Shown: positions 6,310 through 14,084 of the stretch, piece by piece
Layout: the number at the start of each line of letters is the position of its first letter
Numbering within the stretch: the first letter of the stretch is position 1
Source: Sulfuricurvum sp.
Lineage (GTDB): Bacteria > Campylobacterota > Campylobacteria > Campylobacterales > Sulfurimonadaceae
Direction: 5' to 3'
Length of the DNA: 14,084 nucleotides
NCBI GenBank assembly: GCA_024635855.1
Contig: JAGXHZ010000036.1
Location: forward strand, 1 to 14,084
Position numbers and translations under genes: made by a program
The notes under the pieces: generated by a model
The model's input: only the letters and a program-made list of their open reading frames with translations
Database searches by the model: none
Told to the model about the DNA's origin: nothing

Positions 6310-9300
6310 ATGAATGCAATAATCAATACTATGGAAAGACTGCAATTAAGCACGAAGCTACTGCTGGGAATTGGCATAGGTGTTCTTATAGCTATCATCA
6401 TCGGAGTGCAAAGCATTGTTGCCTTACGGACACTTAGCGATACTCAAAAGCAAAACTACGAGATGCATCTATTGGGTCTATTCCATATCCAAAAAGCCGA
6501 AGTAGATTTAGTGAGTATAGGGAGGAATCTCCGTCAAATGGCAATGATGTCGAATCTTGCGCAGCGTGTATCCGCTAAAAATTCACTGATTGCACTTGAA
6601 GCAAAAATAAGAGATGAAATCGTACAAAGCCGCGCTACACTTATTAGCAATGAGGCAAAAAATAAATTGGCTGAATTTGATCAAATTTTTACCCTTTATT
6701 CACTGAATGTAGCACATACGATCAATTTACTGGATAAAAATGATCCTGTCACTAATCGTAAAGGGATTGAGTTTTTACTTGATTCGGATTTTTCACGTAT
6801 TCGAGTGACTGCGGATGCGGTCTTGGCTGATATTGTAAAAATCAAACTGCAAGATGCCAAAATTTCGATGGATGAAAGCGCCAATATAGCAGAAAATACC
6901 GAGTATATTTTGATTTGGCTTTTAACACTAGGAGTATCACTGAGTATCATAATCGGCTTTTTAGTTGCCTCATCTATCCGTCGCCCTTTGAGCCAATTGG
7001 GCAAAAAAATAGAAGATTTAGCGGAAGGTCGCCTTGATGTATCGATACCCTTTACCCATTATGATAATGAAATCGGAAAGATGTCAAATTCGGTATTAAT
7101 TTTACAAAAAGGGGCTCAAGCTTTAGAGCGGGAGTACTGGATAAAGGAGAAAATCTCAGAGATTACCCTAAGCGTCCAAGCCTCCCAATCTTTTGAAGAG
7201 TTTGCCGATGCTTTGTCTGCTCAGCTTTCATCCATCATGGGACTTGTCTATTGTGCACTCTATAAAGCAGATGAAGCACAATCAACTCTAGCGCGTATCG
7301 GCGGATATGGGTACGATGATACACACCCCCACACTTTTACCCGTGGTCAGGGATTGGTAGCGCAGGCGATGCAAGAGAGAGGAACTATTTTTGTATCACT
7401 CGACGAAGAAAAACCTTTTGTAGTGACAACGGGTTTGGGAAAATTACCGGTACGCTCTATGTTAATATCGTCCATTATGGATCGTAATCACGTATTGGCG
7501 GTGTTGGAAATCGGTTCTCTTAAGCCCTTTGATGATCTTCAAATAAAATTTTACGAAACGATGCTAAGCGTCATAGCCGAAAAGTTTCAGATCCTCATCG
7601 GCAATGTGGCTGTACGTACCTTGCTTGATGAAACCCAAGCACAAGCGTTAGAATTAGCAGCTTCCGAACATCAGCTGCAAACACGTCGCGATCAACTCGA
7701 AATCATTAATGAACAACTAGGCGACCAAGCCGCTCAACTAGAAGAACAAACCGAAGAGTTGCTAACACAACAAGAGTCTCTTCTAAAACAGCGCGATGAA
7801 CTCGAACTTGCCAAAATGGTAGCCGAAGAAGCGACAAAAGCCAAAGGTAACTTTCTTGCGAACATGAGCCACGAAATCCGCACCCCCATGAATGCAATTA
7901 TCGGCATGTCCCATCTGGCACTCCAAACCGATCTCACTCCAAAACAGCGCAACTACATCCTAAAAGTAGATTCTTCTGCCAAAAATCTCCTCGGTATCAT
8001 CAATGACATTCTCGATTTTTCAAAAATAGAAGCAGGAAAGATAGAGTTTGAACACATCGATTTTTATCTCGAAGATGTCATGGATACCCTAGCCGATCTC
8101 GCTGTCGTCAAAGCGCAGGAAAAAGGGTTGGAAGTTCTATTTGACCTAGATACTGATCTCCCTACCGCACTCATCGGGGATCCGTTTCGATTGGGGCAAG
8201 TGCTGATAAATCTGGTTAATAATGCAATCAAGTTTACTTCAAAAGGGGAAATCACCATCGGTGTACATAAAGTTTCCTATGAAAAAGATGATATACGAAT
8301 ACGTTTTGATGTCACCGATACGGGGATAGGTCTAAACGATGAACAGCGTAATAACCTTTTTAAAGCTTTTACCCAAGCAGATGCCTCTACTACCAGAAAA
8401 TACGGAGGAACTGGGCTTGGTCTAACAATCAGCAAACGTCTGATCGAAATAATGGAAGGGGAAATTACCGTAGAGAGTGTTCAAGGCAAAGGAAGCACGT
8501 TTCACTTCACAGCTAAGTTTGGCTTACAGCAAGAACAACGTGCCCTTTTCCTCAATGCCAAAGACGTCGAAGGGTTACGTATATTGACGGTTGATGATAA
8601 TGCCAATGCAAGAGAAATCGTGCAAAATATTCTCAAATCTCTCAAATTTGAGCCTACTGCCGTTAGCAGCGGGAAAGAAGCAATCAAAGAGCTTGAACAT
8701 GCACAACTTCAAGGTAAACCGTATGGGTTAGTATTAATGGATTGGATGATGCCAGATATGAACGGTATTCAGACCATTCAGCAAATACGCGGTAACGCCA
8801 ATCTCTCCCAAACACCCGCGTTTATAATGGTCACAGCATTTAGTCGAGACGATCTGCTTCAACAAGCAAATGGTACCCATATCGACGGTCTGCTTGTCAA
8901 ACCCGTTAGCCCCTCTACGCTCCTCGATGCAATACTTAATGCCCTTGGCAAAGAAGCGTTCCAACGAACTCACAAACATGTAAAAGAAATTAATGCACAG
9001 GAGTCTATCCGATCCCTTCAGGGAGCGCATTTGTTGTTAGTAGAAGATAATGAAGTAAATATGGAACTGGCATTGGAGTTGCTTCAAACTGCCGGAATAA
9101 AGGTAGATGTTGCCACCAATGGGGCCCAAGCGGTGGAAAAAGTTAAACACACCAACTATGACGGTGTATTGATGGATTGTCAGATGCCGGTTATGGACGG
9201 GTTTGAGGCTACCCATCAGATTCGTCAAGACTCCCGCTATAAAGATCTTCCCATTCTCGCTATGACTGCCAATGCGATGGCGGGAGATAAAGAGAAATGT

Positions 9301-10041
9301 ATCGAATGGGGAATGAATGACCACATCCCAAAACCGATCGATGTAACACAGCTGTTTCTCACCACGGCACGTTGGATAAAACCCGCAAACCCGCCAGTCA
9401 CCATGGTACAATCACTTGATAATACCCAAACACTACTTGATATTCCAGAACTTGAAATCAACAATGCTCTCGTACGTGTGGGAGGAAATACAAAACTTCT
9501 CAATAAGTTAATCCACCGCTTTAGCGAAACCCAAGCAAATGCAGTAATCCGAATTAAAAAAGCGCTTGCTTATGATGATACGCAAGGGGCAAGACGCGAA
9601 GTCCACACACTCAAAGGGCTTGCCGGAACTATCGGTGCCAGAGGAATCGAAGATCACGCGCAAATACTCGAAAATATTCTAAAAAACAATTTAATAGAAG
9701 GACGTGATGAAGCCATTTATACTTTAGAAGTTGACCTTGTCAATCTTTTATCGAAAATCCAATCGGCGGACTGTACACCAGTTGACATAATACCTCCTCC
9801 CTCTAAAAATATTTCCTTTGTATCTGTCGATAAAGACAAACTGGAAGCTAAACTTCGACAATTCAATGCACAACTCACCGATTTAGATTCCGATGCAGCG
9901 ACTACCATCACTGAACTTGTTGATGAATTGAATGGCTTTGAAGAGATAAAAAAAATACAAAAATCCGTGGATACGTTTGAATTTGAAGATGCACAAAAAC
10001 AGCTGCAAGAATTGGTTCACGTTTTAGGAATTAGGCTATGA
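6310..10041 (+). CDS. Membrane hybrid histidine kinase: HAMP-GAF-HisKA-HATPase-REC-REC-HPt
   Basis: This 1243-residue sensor kinase has two membrane helices (about 17-38 and 199-220) enclosing a helical periplasmic domain of roughly 160 residues. HAMP (about 221-272), GAF (about 285-430) and a Gln/Glu-rich coiled coil (about 436-510) follow. The HisKA site is '[11 protein letters not shown]' with His521. The HATPase shows Asn637/Asn638, Asp670 in 'DTGIGL' and 'GGTGLGL' (699-705). Receiver 1 has Asp762-Asp763 and Asp811 in 'LMDWMMPD'. Receiver 2 has Glu912-Asp913 and Asp956 in '[11 protein letters not shown]'. HPt has His1099 in '[12 protein letters not shown]'. All key residues are present, so it should run a full BarA/TorS-like phosphorelay. 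The ATG lies one base after the HD-GYP gene's TGA, with AAGGAAA upstream, so HPt-to-HD-GYP transfer is the obvious inference. About 70 residues after HPt form another helical segment without a clear His. Confidence 0.95.
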   Translation: MNAIINTMERLQLSTKLLLGIGIGVLIAIIIGVQSIVALRTLSDTQKQNYEMHLLGLFHIQKAEVDLVSIGRNLRQMAMMSNLAQRVSAKNSLIALEAKIRDEIVQSRATLISNEAKNKLAEFDQIFTLYSLNVAHTINLLDKNDPVTNRKGIEFLLDSDFSRIRVTADAVLADIVKIKLQDAKISMDESANIAENTEYILIWLLTLGVSLSIIIGFLVASSIRRPLSQLGKKIEDLAEGRLDVSIPFTHYDNEIGKMSNSVLILQKGAQALEREYWIKEKISEITLSVQASQSFEEFADALSAQLSSIMGLVYCALYKADEAQSTLARIGGYGYDDTHPHTFTRGQGLVAQAMQERGTIFVSLDEEKPFVVTTGLGKLPVRSMLISSIMDRNHVLAVLEIGSLKPFDDLQIKFYETMLSVIAEKFQILIGNVAVRTLLDETQAQALELAASEHQLQTRRDQLEIINEQLGDQAAQLEEQTEELLTQQESLLKQRDELELAKMVAEEATKAKGNFLANMSHEIRTPMNAIIGMSHLALQTDLTPKQRNYILKVDSSAKNLLGIINDILDFSKIEAGKIEFEHIDFYLEDVMDTLADLAVVKAQEKGLEVLFDLDTDLPTALIGDPFRLGQVLINLVNNAIKFTSKGEITIGVHKVSYEKDDIRIRFDVTDTGIGLNDEQRNNLFKAFTQADASTTRKYGGTGLGLTISKRLIEIMEGEITVESVQGKGSTFHFTAKFGLQQEQRALFLNAKDVEGLRILTVDDNANAREIVQNILKSLKFEPTAVSSGKEAIKELEHAQLQGKPYGLVLMDWMMPDMNGIQTIQQIRGNANLSQTPAFIMVTAFSRDDLLQQANGTHIDGLLVKPVSPSTLLDAILNALGKEAFQRTHKHVKEINAQESIRSLQGAHLLLVEDNEVNMELALELLQTAGIKVDVATNGAQAVEKVKHTNYDGVLMDCQMPVMDGFEATHQIRQDSRYKDLPILAMTANAMAGDKEKCIEWGMNDHIPKPIDVTQLFLTTARWIKPANPPVTMVQSLDNTQTLLDIPELEINNALVRVGGNTKLLNKLIHRFSETQANAVIRIKKALAYDDTQGARREVHTLKGLAGTIGARGIEDHAQILENILKNNLIEGRDEAIYTLEVDLVNLLSKIQSADCTPVDIIPPPSKNISFVSVDKDKLEAKLRQFNAQLTDLDSDAATTITELVDELNGFEEIKKIQKSVDTFEFEDAQKQLQELVHVLGIRL

Positions 10042-10084
10042 AGATAATGAATTTACATTATAAAACATCCAAAGGATTTAACCC

Positions 10085-10900
10085 ATGTGGCTACGTACAA
10101 GCTGTGATTTAACTTTTGACATTACCGTTGCGACCCCTTTTATCCTTATGCTTCGACCGCGCAGCGGAGCACAGCAATGGGTGGCACTAGAGGAATACCG
10201 CATTGTCCCCAGTGTCCCCGTCTTCGAATACGCGGATAACTATGGAAACTTTTGTCAGCGGCTTATTGCGCCTCCAGGAGCATTTGGTATTTATACTGCC
10301 GCAGAAGTAATGGTTGCAGATTATGTGGATCAAGACCCTGGAGCAGAGTTTATAAAAATTAAAAATCTTCCCAACGGTGTTCTTGGCTACTTATTACCCA
10401 GTCGCTACTGCCAATCGGACCATTTTAGTCAGATGACAACGGCCATTACAGCAGGAAGAAAACTTGGTTACGATCAAGTTGCAGCTATCGTCGATTGGAT
10501 ACGTTCTACAATCCGTTTTGAACCCAATAATAGTAATTTGCTGGTTTCAGCGATCGAAGTTAATCTACGAGGATGGGGAGTTTGTCGTGATCTTTCACAT
10601 CTAGGAATCGCAATGTGCCGTAGTCTTAGTATCCCCTCACGTATGGTCGTGGGATATCTTTATGAACTAAAACCCATGGACTTACACGCTTGGTTTGAAG
10701 TATATGTGGGTGGTAGATGGTACTCTTTTGATGCCACCCAAGAGGAGATGAGAGGTGGCTACGTTGCACTTGGTTATGGTCGTGATGCTGCAGACGTTGC
10801 GGTCTTCAACCAGTTCGGACTTGCACTGCATCCACAATCTCAGTGTATCAGTGTCGAAAAAATAGATCAAACTATCAGGGGAAATCATGCAATATTATAA
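10085..10900 (+). CDS. Transglutaminase-like protein (first of a pair)
   Basis: The 271-residue protein is a transglutaminase-fold cysteine enzyme of the COG1305 type. An N-terminal beta-rich part ('RPRSGAQQWV' region, about 1-120) precedes the catalytic core. Core residues are Cys167 in 'GWGVCRDLSH', His201 in 'DLHAWFEVYV' and Asp216 in 'YSFDATQ', a complete Cys-His-Asp triad. Family members act as transglutaminases, peptidases or amidases, so the reaction cannot be fixed from sequence. No signal peptide or membrane helix is seen, so it is predicted cytoplasmic. AAGGAT precedes the ATG. It begins 43 nt after the kinase gene, and its end overlaps the next transglutaminase gene by 14 nt, suggesting translational coupling and joint action. 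Confidence 0.88.
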   Translation: MWLRTSCDLTFDITVATPFILMLRPRSGAQQWVALEEYRIVPSVPVFEYADNYGNFCQRLIAPPGAFGIYTAAEVMVADYVDQDPGAEFIKIKNLPNGVLGYLLPSRYCQSDHFSQMTTAITAGRKLGYDQVAAIVDWIRSTIRFEPNNSNLLVSAIEVNLRGWGVCRDLSHLGIAMCRSLSIPSRMVVGYLYELKPMDLHAWFEVYVGGRWYSFDATQEEMRGGYVALGYGRDAADVAVFNQFGLALHPQSQCISVEKIDQTIRGNHAIL

Positions 10901-11738
10901 AATTATTCATCGCACATACTATAATTATTCTGCCCTCGTAACCCTTGGCGCCCATAACCTTTTGTTACGCCCCAGAGAAGACTATGAACTTCGAATCGAA
11001 TCGTTTAACCTCAAAATAACACCTGAGGCAACGCTGCTTTGGCATCGTGATGTTGAAGGAAATTCGGTTGCGATCGCCAATTTTATTCTACCAGCAACTC
11101 AACTTATCATTGAAAGTGAAGTAATTATCCAACAATACAATGAATCTCCGCTTGATTTTTTAGTGAGTGATTATGCCTTGCGTTACCCCTTTAGCTATCA
11201 AGGTGAGGATAACATTTTACTCTCCGCCTATAGGATATTACCCGAACAAGAGACGCTCAACGTCATCAATAAATGGATAGCAAATTTTTGGCAGCCCACT
11301 GAGAAAATTCAGACCTATACATTGCTGCAGCGAATTGCTGAATATATTTATCAAACGCTTTCCTATAAGGCAAGAGAAGAACCGGGAGTACAAAGTGCTC
11401 AACAAACGCTCTCGTTAGGTACTGGCTCCTGCCGAGATTTTGCTTTTCTTTTTATGCAGGTAGTACAATCTTTGGGATTGGCTTCGCGTTTTGTAAGCGG
11501 GTATCTCTATGCACCGCTCATGTCAGCAGAAATCGGCTCAACCCACGCCTGGGCAGAAGTCTACTTACCCGGTGCCGGATGGAAGGGATTCGATCCCACT
11601 ATCGGAAAAATTGTCGGAAGTGATCACATAGCGGTGGCCGTTGCACGGTTGCCCGAAGTTGTCCCACCCGTAGCAGGATCATTCACAGGTGCTGCAGTCT
11701 CAACGCTTGATGTGGGTGTATGGGTCAGCCAGTGTTAA
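10887..11738 (+). CDS. Transglutaminase-like protein with Bact_transglu_N domain (second of a pair)
   Basis: The 283-residue protein opens 'MQYYKIIHRTYYNYS', typical of the bacterial transglutaminase N-terminal domain (PF08379 type, about 1-85). The core follows with Cys182 in 'GTGSCRDFAFLF', His220 in 'STHAWAEVYLPG' and Asp236 in 'GFDPTIG', so the triad is complete. Elsewhere such proteins often sit beside ATP-grasp and alpha-E proteins (DUF403/404/407) in a putative peptide-modifying cluster (family knowledge). Those partners are absent here. No signal peptide is seen. The start lies inside the end of the preceding paralogue (14-nt overlap) with AGGGGA upstream, and the stop is 35 nt before the exoprotein gene. 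It may process or modify a peptide or protein with its neighbour; that is inference. Confidence 0.9.
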   Translation: MQYYKIIHRTYYNYSALVTLGAHNLLLRPREDYELRIESFNLKITPEATLLWHRDVEGNSVAIANFILPATQLIIESEVIIQQYNESPLDFLVSDYALRYPFSYQGEDNILLSAYRILPEQETLNVINKWIANFWQPTEKIQTYTLLQRIAEYIYQTLSYKAREEPGVQSAQQTLSLGTGSCRDFAFLFMQVVQSLGLASRFVSGYLYAPLMSAEIGSTHAWAEVYLPGAGWKGFDPTIGKIVGSDHIAVAVARLPEVVPPVAGSFTGAAVSTLDVGVWVSQC

Positions 11739-11773
11739 TAACTAACCTTGCTTGTCGGTAAAAGGTTTAAACC

Positions 11774-14084
11774 ATGCAACATACATCAACGTTTATGATC
11801 GTTACCCTTTATTTATCTGCAATCAATCTCTATGCCGCACCTTCCGGCGGTGAAGTGATATCGGGAGTCGGCAGTGTTTCTCAGTCAAACACAACCACCA
11901 CGATTAACCAATCGAGTCAAATTCTCTCACTGACATGGGATAATTTTAATATCGCACCCAATGAGACGGTGAATTTTATCCAACCCTCCTCTAGCGCAAT
12001 CGCGATCAATCGAATCTACAGCACCGATGGAACACAAATCCTCGGTCATCTCAATGCCAATGGACAGGTATATCTCATAAATCCCAATGGAATTTTATTC
12101 GGACGCTCGGCACATGTAAATGTCGGTGCATTGGTAGCATCGACATTAGAGATGAACGACAACACGTTAAATGATTCGATACGATACTTTAGCGGAAACA
12201 ATCCAAACACTATTATCAACCAAGGAACTATCACTGCCGCTGATGGAGGGTATGTCGCACTGATGGGAAATCATGTTTCGAATGAGGGGATTATCATTGC
12301 TCATTTGGGAAGTGTCGTATTGGGTTCAGGGAGTACTGTAAGATTAACCTTTGATGGAAATAGCCTTATCGGAATGGAGGTTGAACACAGTTTATTGGAT
12401 AGTTTGAGTGAGAATGGGGGGCTGATTCGAGCCGATGGGGGGCTGGTCATTATGAGTGCTGGGGCAAAAGAGTCACTCCGTGCCAGTGTAGTCAATAATA
12501 CGGGAGTCATCGAAGCACGAAGCGTTGAAAACCGTAATGGGACGATTATTTTACTGGGCGGGATGGAAAAGGGGATTGTCACTGTCGGGGGGGTGCTTGA
12601 TGCTTCCGCACTCGATGGGGGAAATGGCGGTAGTATCGAAACGAGCGGTGCGCATGTCACGATAGCCAATGACGCTCGCATTACGACGGCATCGGCATTC
12701 GGAACCAACGGGACTTGGCTGATTGATCCGGTCGATTTTACGGTTGCCTCAAGCGGAGGTGATATCACAGGCACATTACTGGGTACTTTGCTCAACAGTA
12801 ATAGCATTACTATTCAATCGATTGATGGTATGACAGGGACAAATGGAGACATCAACATCAATGATGCCGTGAGTTGGATCGCTAATAATACCCTCACGCT
12901 CAACGCGGATCGCAATATTAATATTAATAAATCGATTAGTGCAACGGGAACCTCCGGAAAATTGGCTCTTGAATACGGTCAAGCCGCGATAGCTGTTGGA
13001 AATACAAGTGATTATACTGTGAATGCTCCGGTAAATCTCTCTGCCGGACTTAACTTTAGCACCAAACAAGGTTCGGATGGGGTTACTAAGATTTACACCG
13101 TTATTACCGACTTAGGGGTTGCGGGAAGTATGAGCACTATTGATTTACAAGGGATTAACGGTGCATTGAGTGGAAATTACGCCCTCGGCGGTAATATCGA
13201 TGCTATCGGAACAAGCGGATGGAATGTCAATGCAGGGTTCACTCCAATCGGGTCTCCTACACTCGTATTCGGCGGTACATTCGATGGGCTTGGTCACACG
13301 ATTAGCGACCTGACTATCAATTCCGTAACAACCTATCGAGGTCTTTTTGGAATTACTGATGCAGCAGCGATCATTCGTGATGTCGGAGTGGTGAATGCCA
13401 ATATCAGCGGTACGGCACATATTGGCGGATTAGTGGGAAATAATGCAGGGACGATTATCAACAGCTACGTTAGCGGAAATGTCACAGGGACGAGTCCCGT
13501 CGGAGGATTAGTCGGAAGCAATACGGGAGCGGTTAGCAACTCTCATGCTTCTGTCAACGTCATCGGAACGGCTACGCTAGGCGGGTTGTTGGGAAGTAAT
13601 ACGGGGGTTATTAGTGATAGCTATGCTACGGGGAGCGTAAGCGGGAGTACCACCTTGGGAGGGCTGATAGGGAGCAATACCAATACAATCCATAACACTT
13701 ATGCCACAGGAAACGTAACGGGGAGCGATGCAACTATCGGTGGCTTATTGGGAAGCAATACGGGTAACGTAGATAACAGCTATGCGACAGGAAATCTCAT
13801 CGGTACAACGACTATGGGTGGACTAATGGGAAGCAATACCGGAATCATCCACGATACCTATGCGACAGGAAACGTCAATGGAACGACAACGCTGGGGGGA
13901 TTACTGGGGAGCAATACGGGAGCCGTGAGTAACAGCTATTCGGTAGGAAACGTGAGCGGGACAACCACCGTAGGCGGATTAGTCGGAAGCAATACGGGAA
14001 CCGGAACGGTACTGAACAGTTACTGGGACACCACAACCTCAAATCAACTCACTTCAGCAGCCGGTATCGGAATGAATACCGCTG
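11774..14084 (+). CDS. Filamentous-haemagglutinin-type exoprotein (TpsA-like) with GLUG repeats, partial
   Basis: The frame is open from ATG at 11774 (AAAGG upstream) to the right edge, 770 codons, with the C-terminus missing. A signal peptide (cleavage probably after 'LYA' at 21 or the next Ala) leads into a haemagglutination-activity/TPS domain (about 25-250). It contains 'NPNGILFG' (Asn103-Gly110), the hallmark of two-partner-secreted proteins, and 'GTQILGHLNANGQVYLINP'. Beta-helix-like sequence follows. From about residue 460 there is a typical GLUG-region lead ('FDGLGHTISDLTIN', 'GLFG'), then eight GLUG repeats of 26 residues and 'SYWDTTTS'. It should be exported by Sec and a TpsB-type outer-membrane transporter, which is not in the window, and act as a large surface or secreted adhesin. 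It is the last visible gene of the plus-strand run. Confidence 0.92.
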   Translation, partial: MQHTSTFMIVTLYLSAINLYAAPSGGEVISGVGSVSQSNTTTTINQSSQILSLTWDNFNIAPNETVNFIQPSSSAIAINRIYSTDGTQILGHLNANGQVYLINPNGILFGRSAHVNVGALVASTLEMNDNTLNDSIRYFSGNNPNTIINQGTITAADGGYVALMGNHVSNEGIIIAHLGSVVLGSGSTVRLTFDGNSLIGMEVEHSLLDSLSENGGLIRADGGLVIMSAGAKESLRASVVNNTGVIEARSVENRNGTIILLGGMEKGIVTVGGVLDASALDGGNGGSIETSGAHVTIANDARITTASAFGTNGTWLIDPVDFTVASSGGDITGTLLGTLLNSNSITIQSIDGMTGTNGDININDAVSWIANNTLTLNADRNININKSISATGTSGKLALEYGQAAIAVGNTSDYTVNAPVNLSAGLNFSTKQGSDGVTKIYTVITDLGVAGSMSTIDLQGINGALSGNYALGGNIDAIGTSGWNVNAGFTPIGSPTLVFGGTFDGLGHTISDLTINSVTTYRGLFGITDAAAIIRDVGVVNANISGTAHIGGLVGNNAGTIINSYVSGNVTGTSPVGGLVGSNTGAVSNSHASVNVIGTATLGGLLGSNTGVISDSYATGSVSGSTTLGGLIGSNTNTIHNTYATGNVTGSDATIGGLLGSNTGNVDNSYATGNLIGTTTMGGLMGSNTGIIHDTYATGNVNGTTTLGGLLGSNTGAVSNSYSVGNVSGTTTVGGLVGSNTGTGTVLNSYWDTTTSNQLTSAAGIGMNTA
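13421..14040 (+). repeat. Eight GLUG-motif repeats, 78-bp period
   Basis: Units start at 13421, 13499, 13577, 13655, 13736, 13814, 13892 and 13970. The spacing is 78 nt (26 codons) except one of 81 nt. Each encodes a version of 'GGLLGSNTGxIxxSYATGNV'. They are in frame and lie within the exoprotein. Similar bases in adjacent units, such as the 'GGAAGCAATACGGG' core, could allow copy-number change by recombination. Confidence 0.9.

Noticed and set aside
10036..10110. 24-codon frame beginning in the kinase stop (ATGA at 10038)
   Set aside because: It has no recognisable motif and runs into the well-supported transglutaminase start, which has its own ribosome binding site.
5157..11738. Direct LapD/LapG equivalence
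   Set aside because: No LapD-like GGDEF/EAL membrane receptor is present, the transglutaminase proteins lack export signals, and the exoprotein is of TPS rather than RTX type. Only a loose analogy remains.
12301..12807. 168-codon antisense open frame
   Set aside because: It lies opposite the TPS exoprotein, is Pro/Ser-rich as expected from the reverse of Gly/Thr-rich coding sequence, and has no family features. Other antisense frames at 8734-9030, 9037-9411, 13145-13420 and elsewhere are rejected for the same reason.
13421..14040. Regularly spaced repeats that could suggest a CRISPR or other array
   Set aside because: The 78-bp period is in frame and encodes GLUG motifs; 'spacers' are not unique sequence.

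Overview
The window looks like chromosomal DNA of a low-GC Gram-negative bacterium, most likely a Campylobacterota member of the Sulfuricurvum/Sulfurimonas type. That placement is inferred from very AT-rich intergenic regions, AAGGA-type ribosome binding sites, and envelope proteins with Gram-negative signals (lipobox, beta-barrel ending in Phe, two-partner-secretion domain). No rRNA, tRNA, CRISPR array or intact insertion sequence was seen.

Left part (1-3179, minus strand). A closely packed run reads right to left: a 57-residue hydrophilic protein whose stop overlaps the next start, a periplasmic three-BON-domain protein, a frameshifted Lmo0937/DUF5670-type small membrane protein, a 96-residue coiled-coil protein, a small outer-membrane beta-barrel, and a lipoprotein made of 94-residue Ig-like repeats that runs off the left edge. 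It reads as an envelope or stress-response operon.

Middle (3180-5156). An AT-rich gap holds two small gene remnants on opposite strands: one like the tail of a receiver domain, one like a transposase helix-turn-helix. Next comes a minus-strand phosphatidylserine-decarboxylase-family enzyme with the N-terminal extension also found in PsiD-type tryptophan decarboxylases. A 15-bp perfect inverted repeat brackets this stretch.

Right part (5157-14084, plus strand). Five genes follow with gaps of 1, 43 and 35 nt and one 14-nt overlap. They encode a receiver/HD-GYP response regulator (predicted c-di-GMP phosphodiesterase), a 1243-residue hybrid histidine kinase (HAMP, GAF, HisKA, HATPase, two receivers, HPt), two transglutaminase-fold proteins with intact Cys-His-Asp triads, and a filamentous-haemagglutinin-type exoprotein with eight GLUG repeats, cut by the right edge.

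Working model for the right part (inference): the kinase phosphorylates the HD-GYP regulator and lowers c-di-GMP, linking a sensed signal to display of the large surface protein, with the two transglutaminase-like enzymes in the same transcription unit. This recalls adhesin control by c-di-GMP and a transglutaminase-fold protease (LapD/LapG/LapA). The parts are not homologous in arrangement, however, and neither transglutaminase has a visible export signal.
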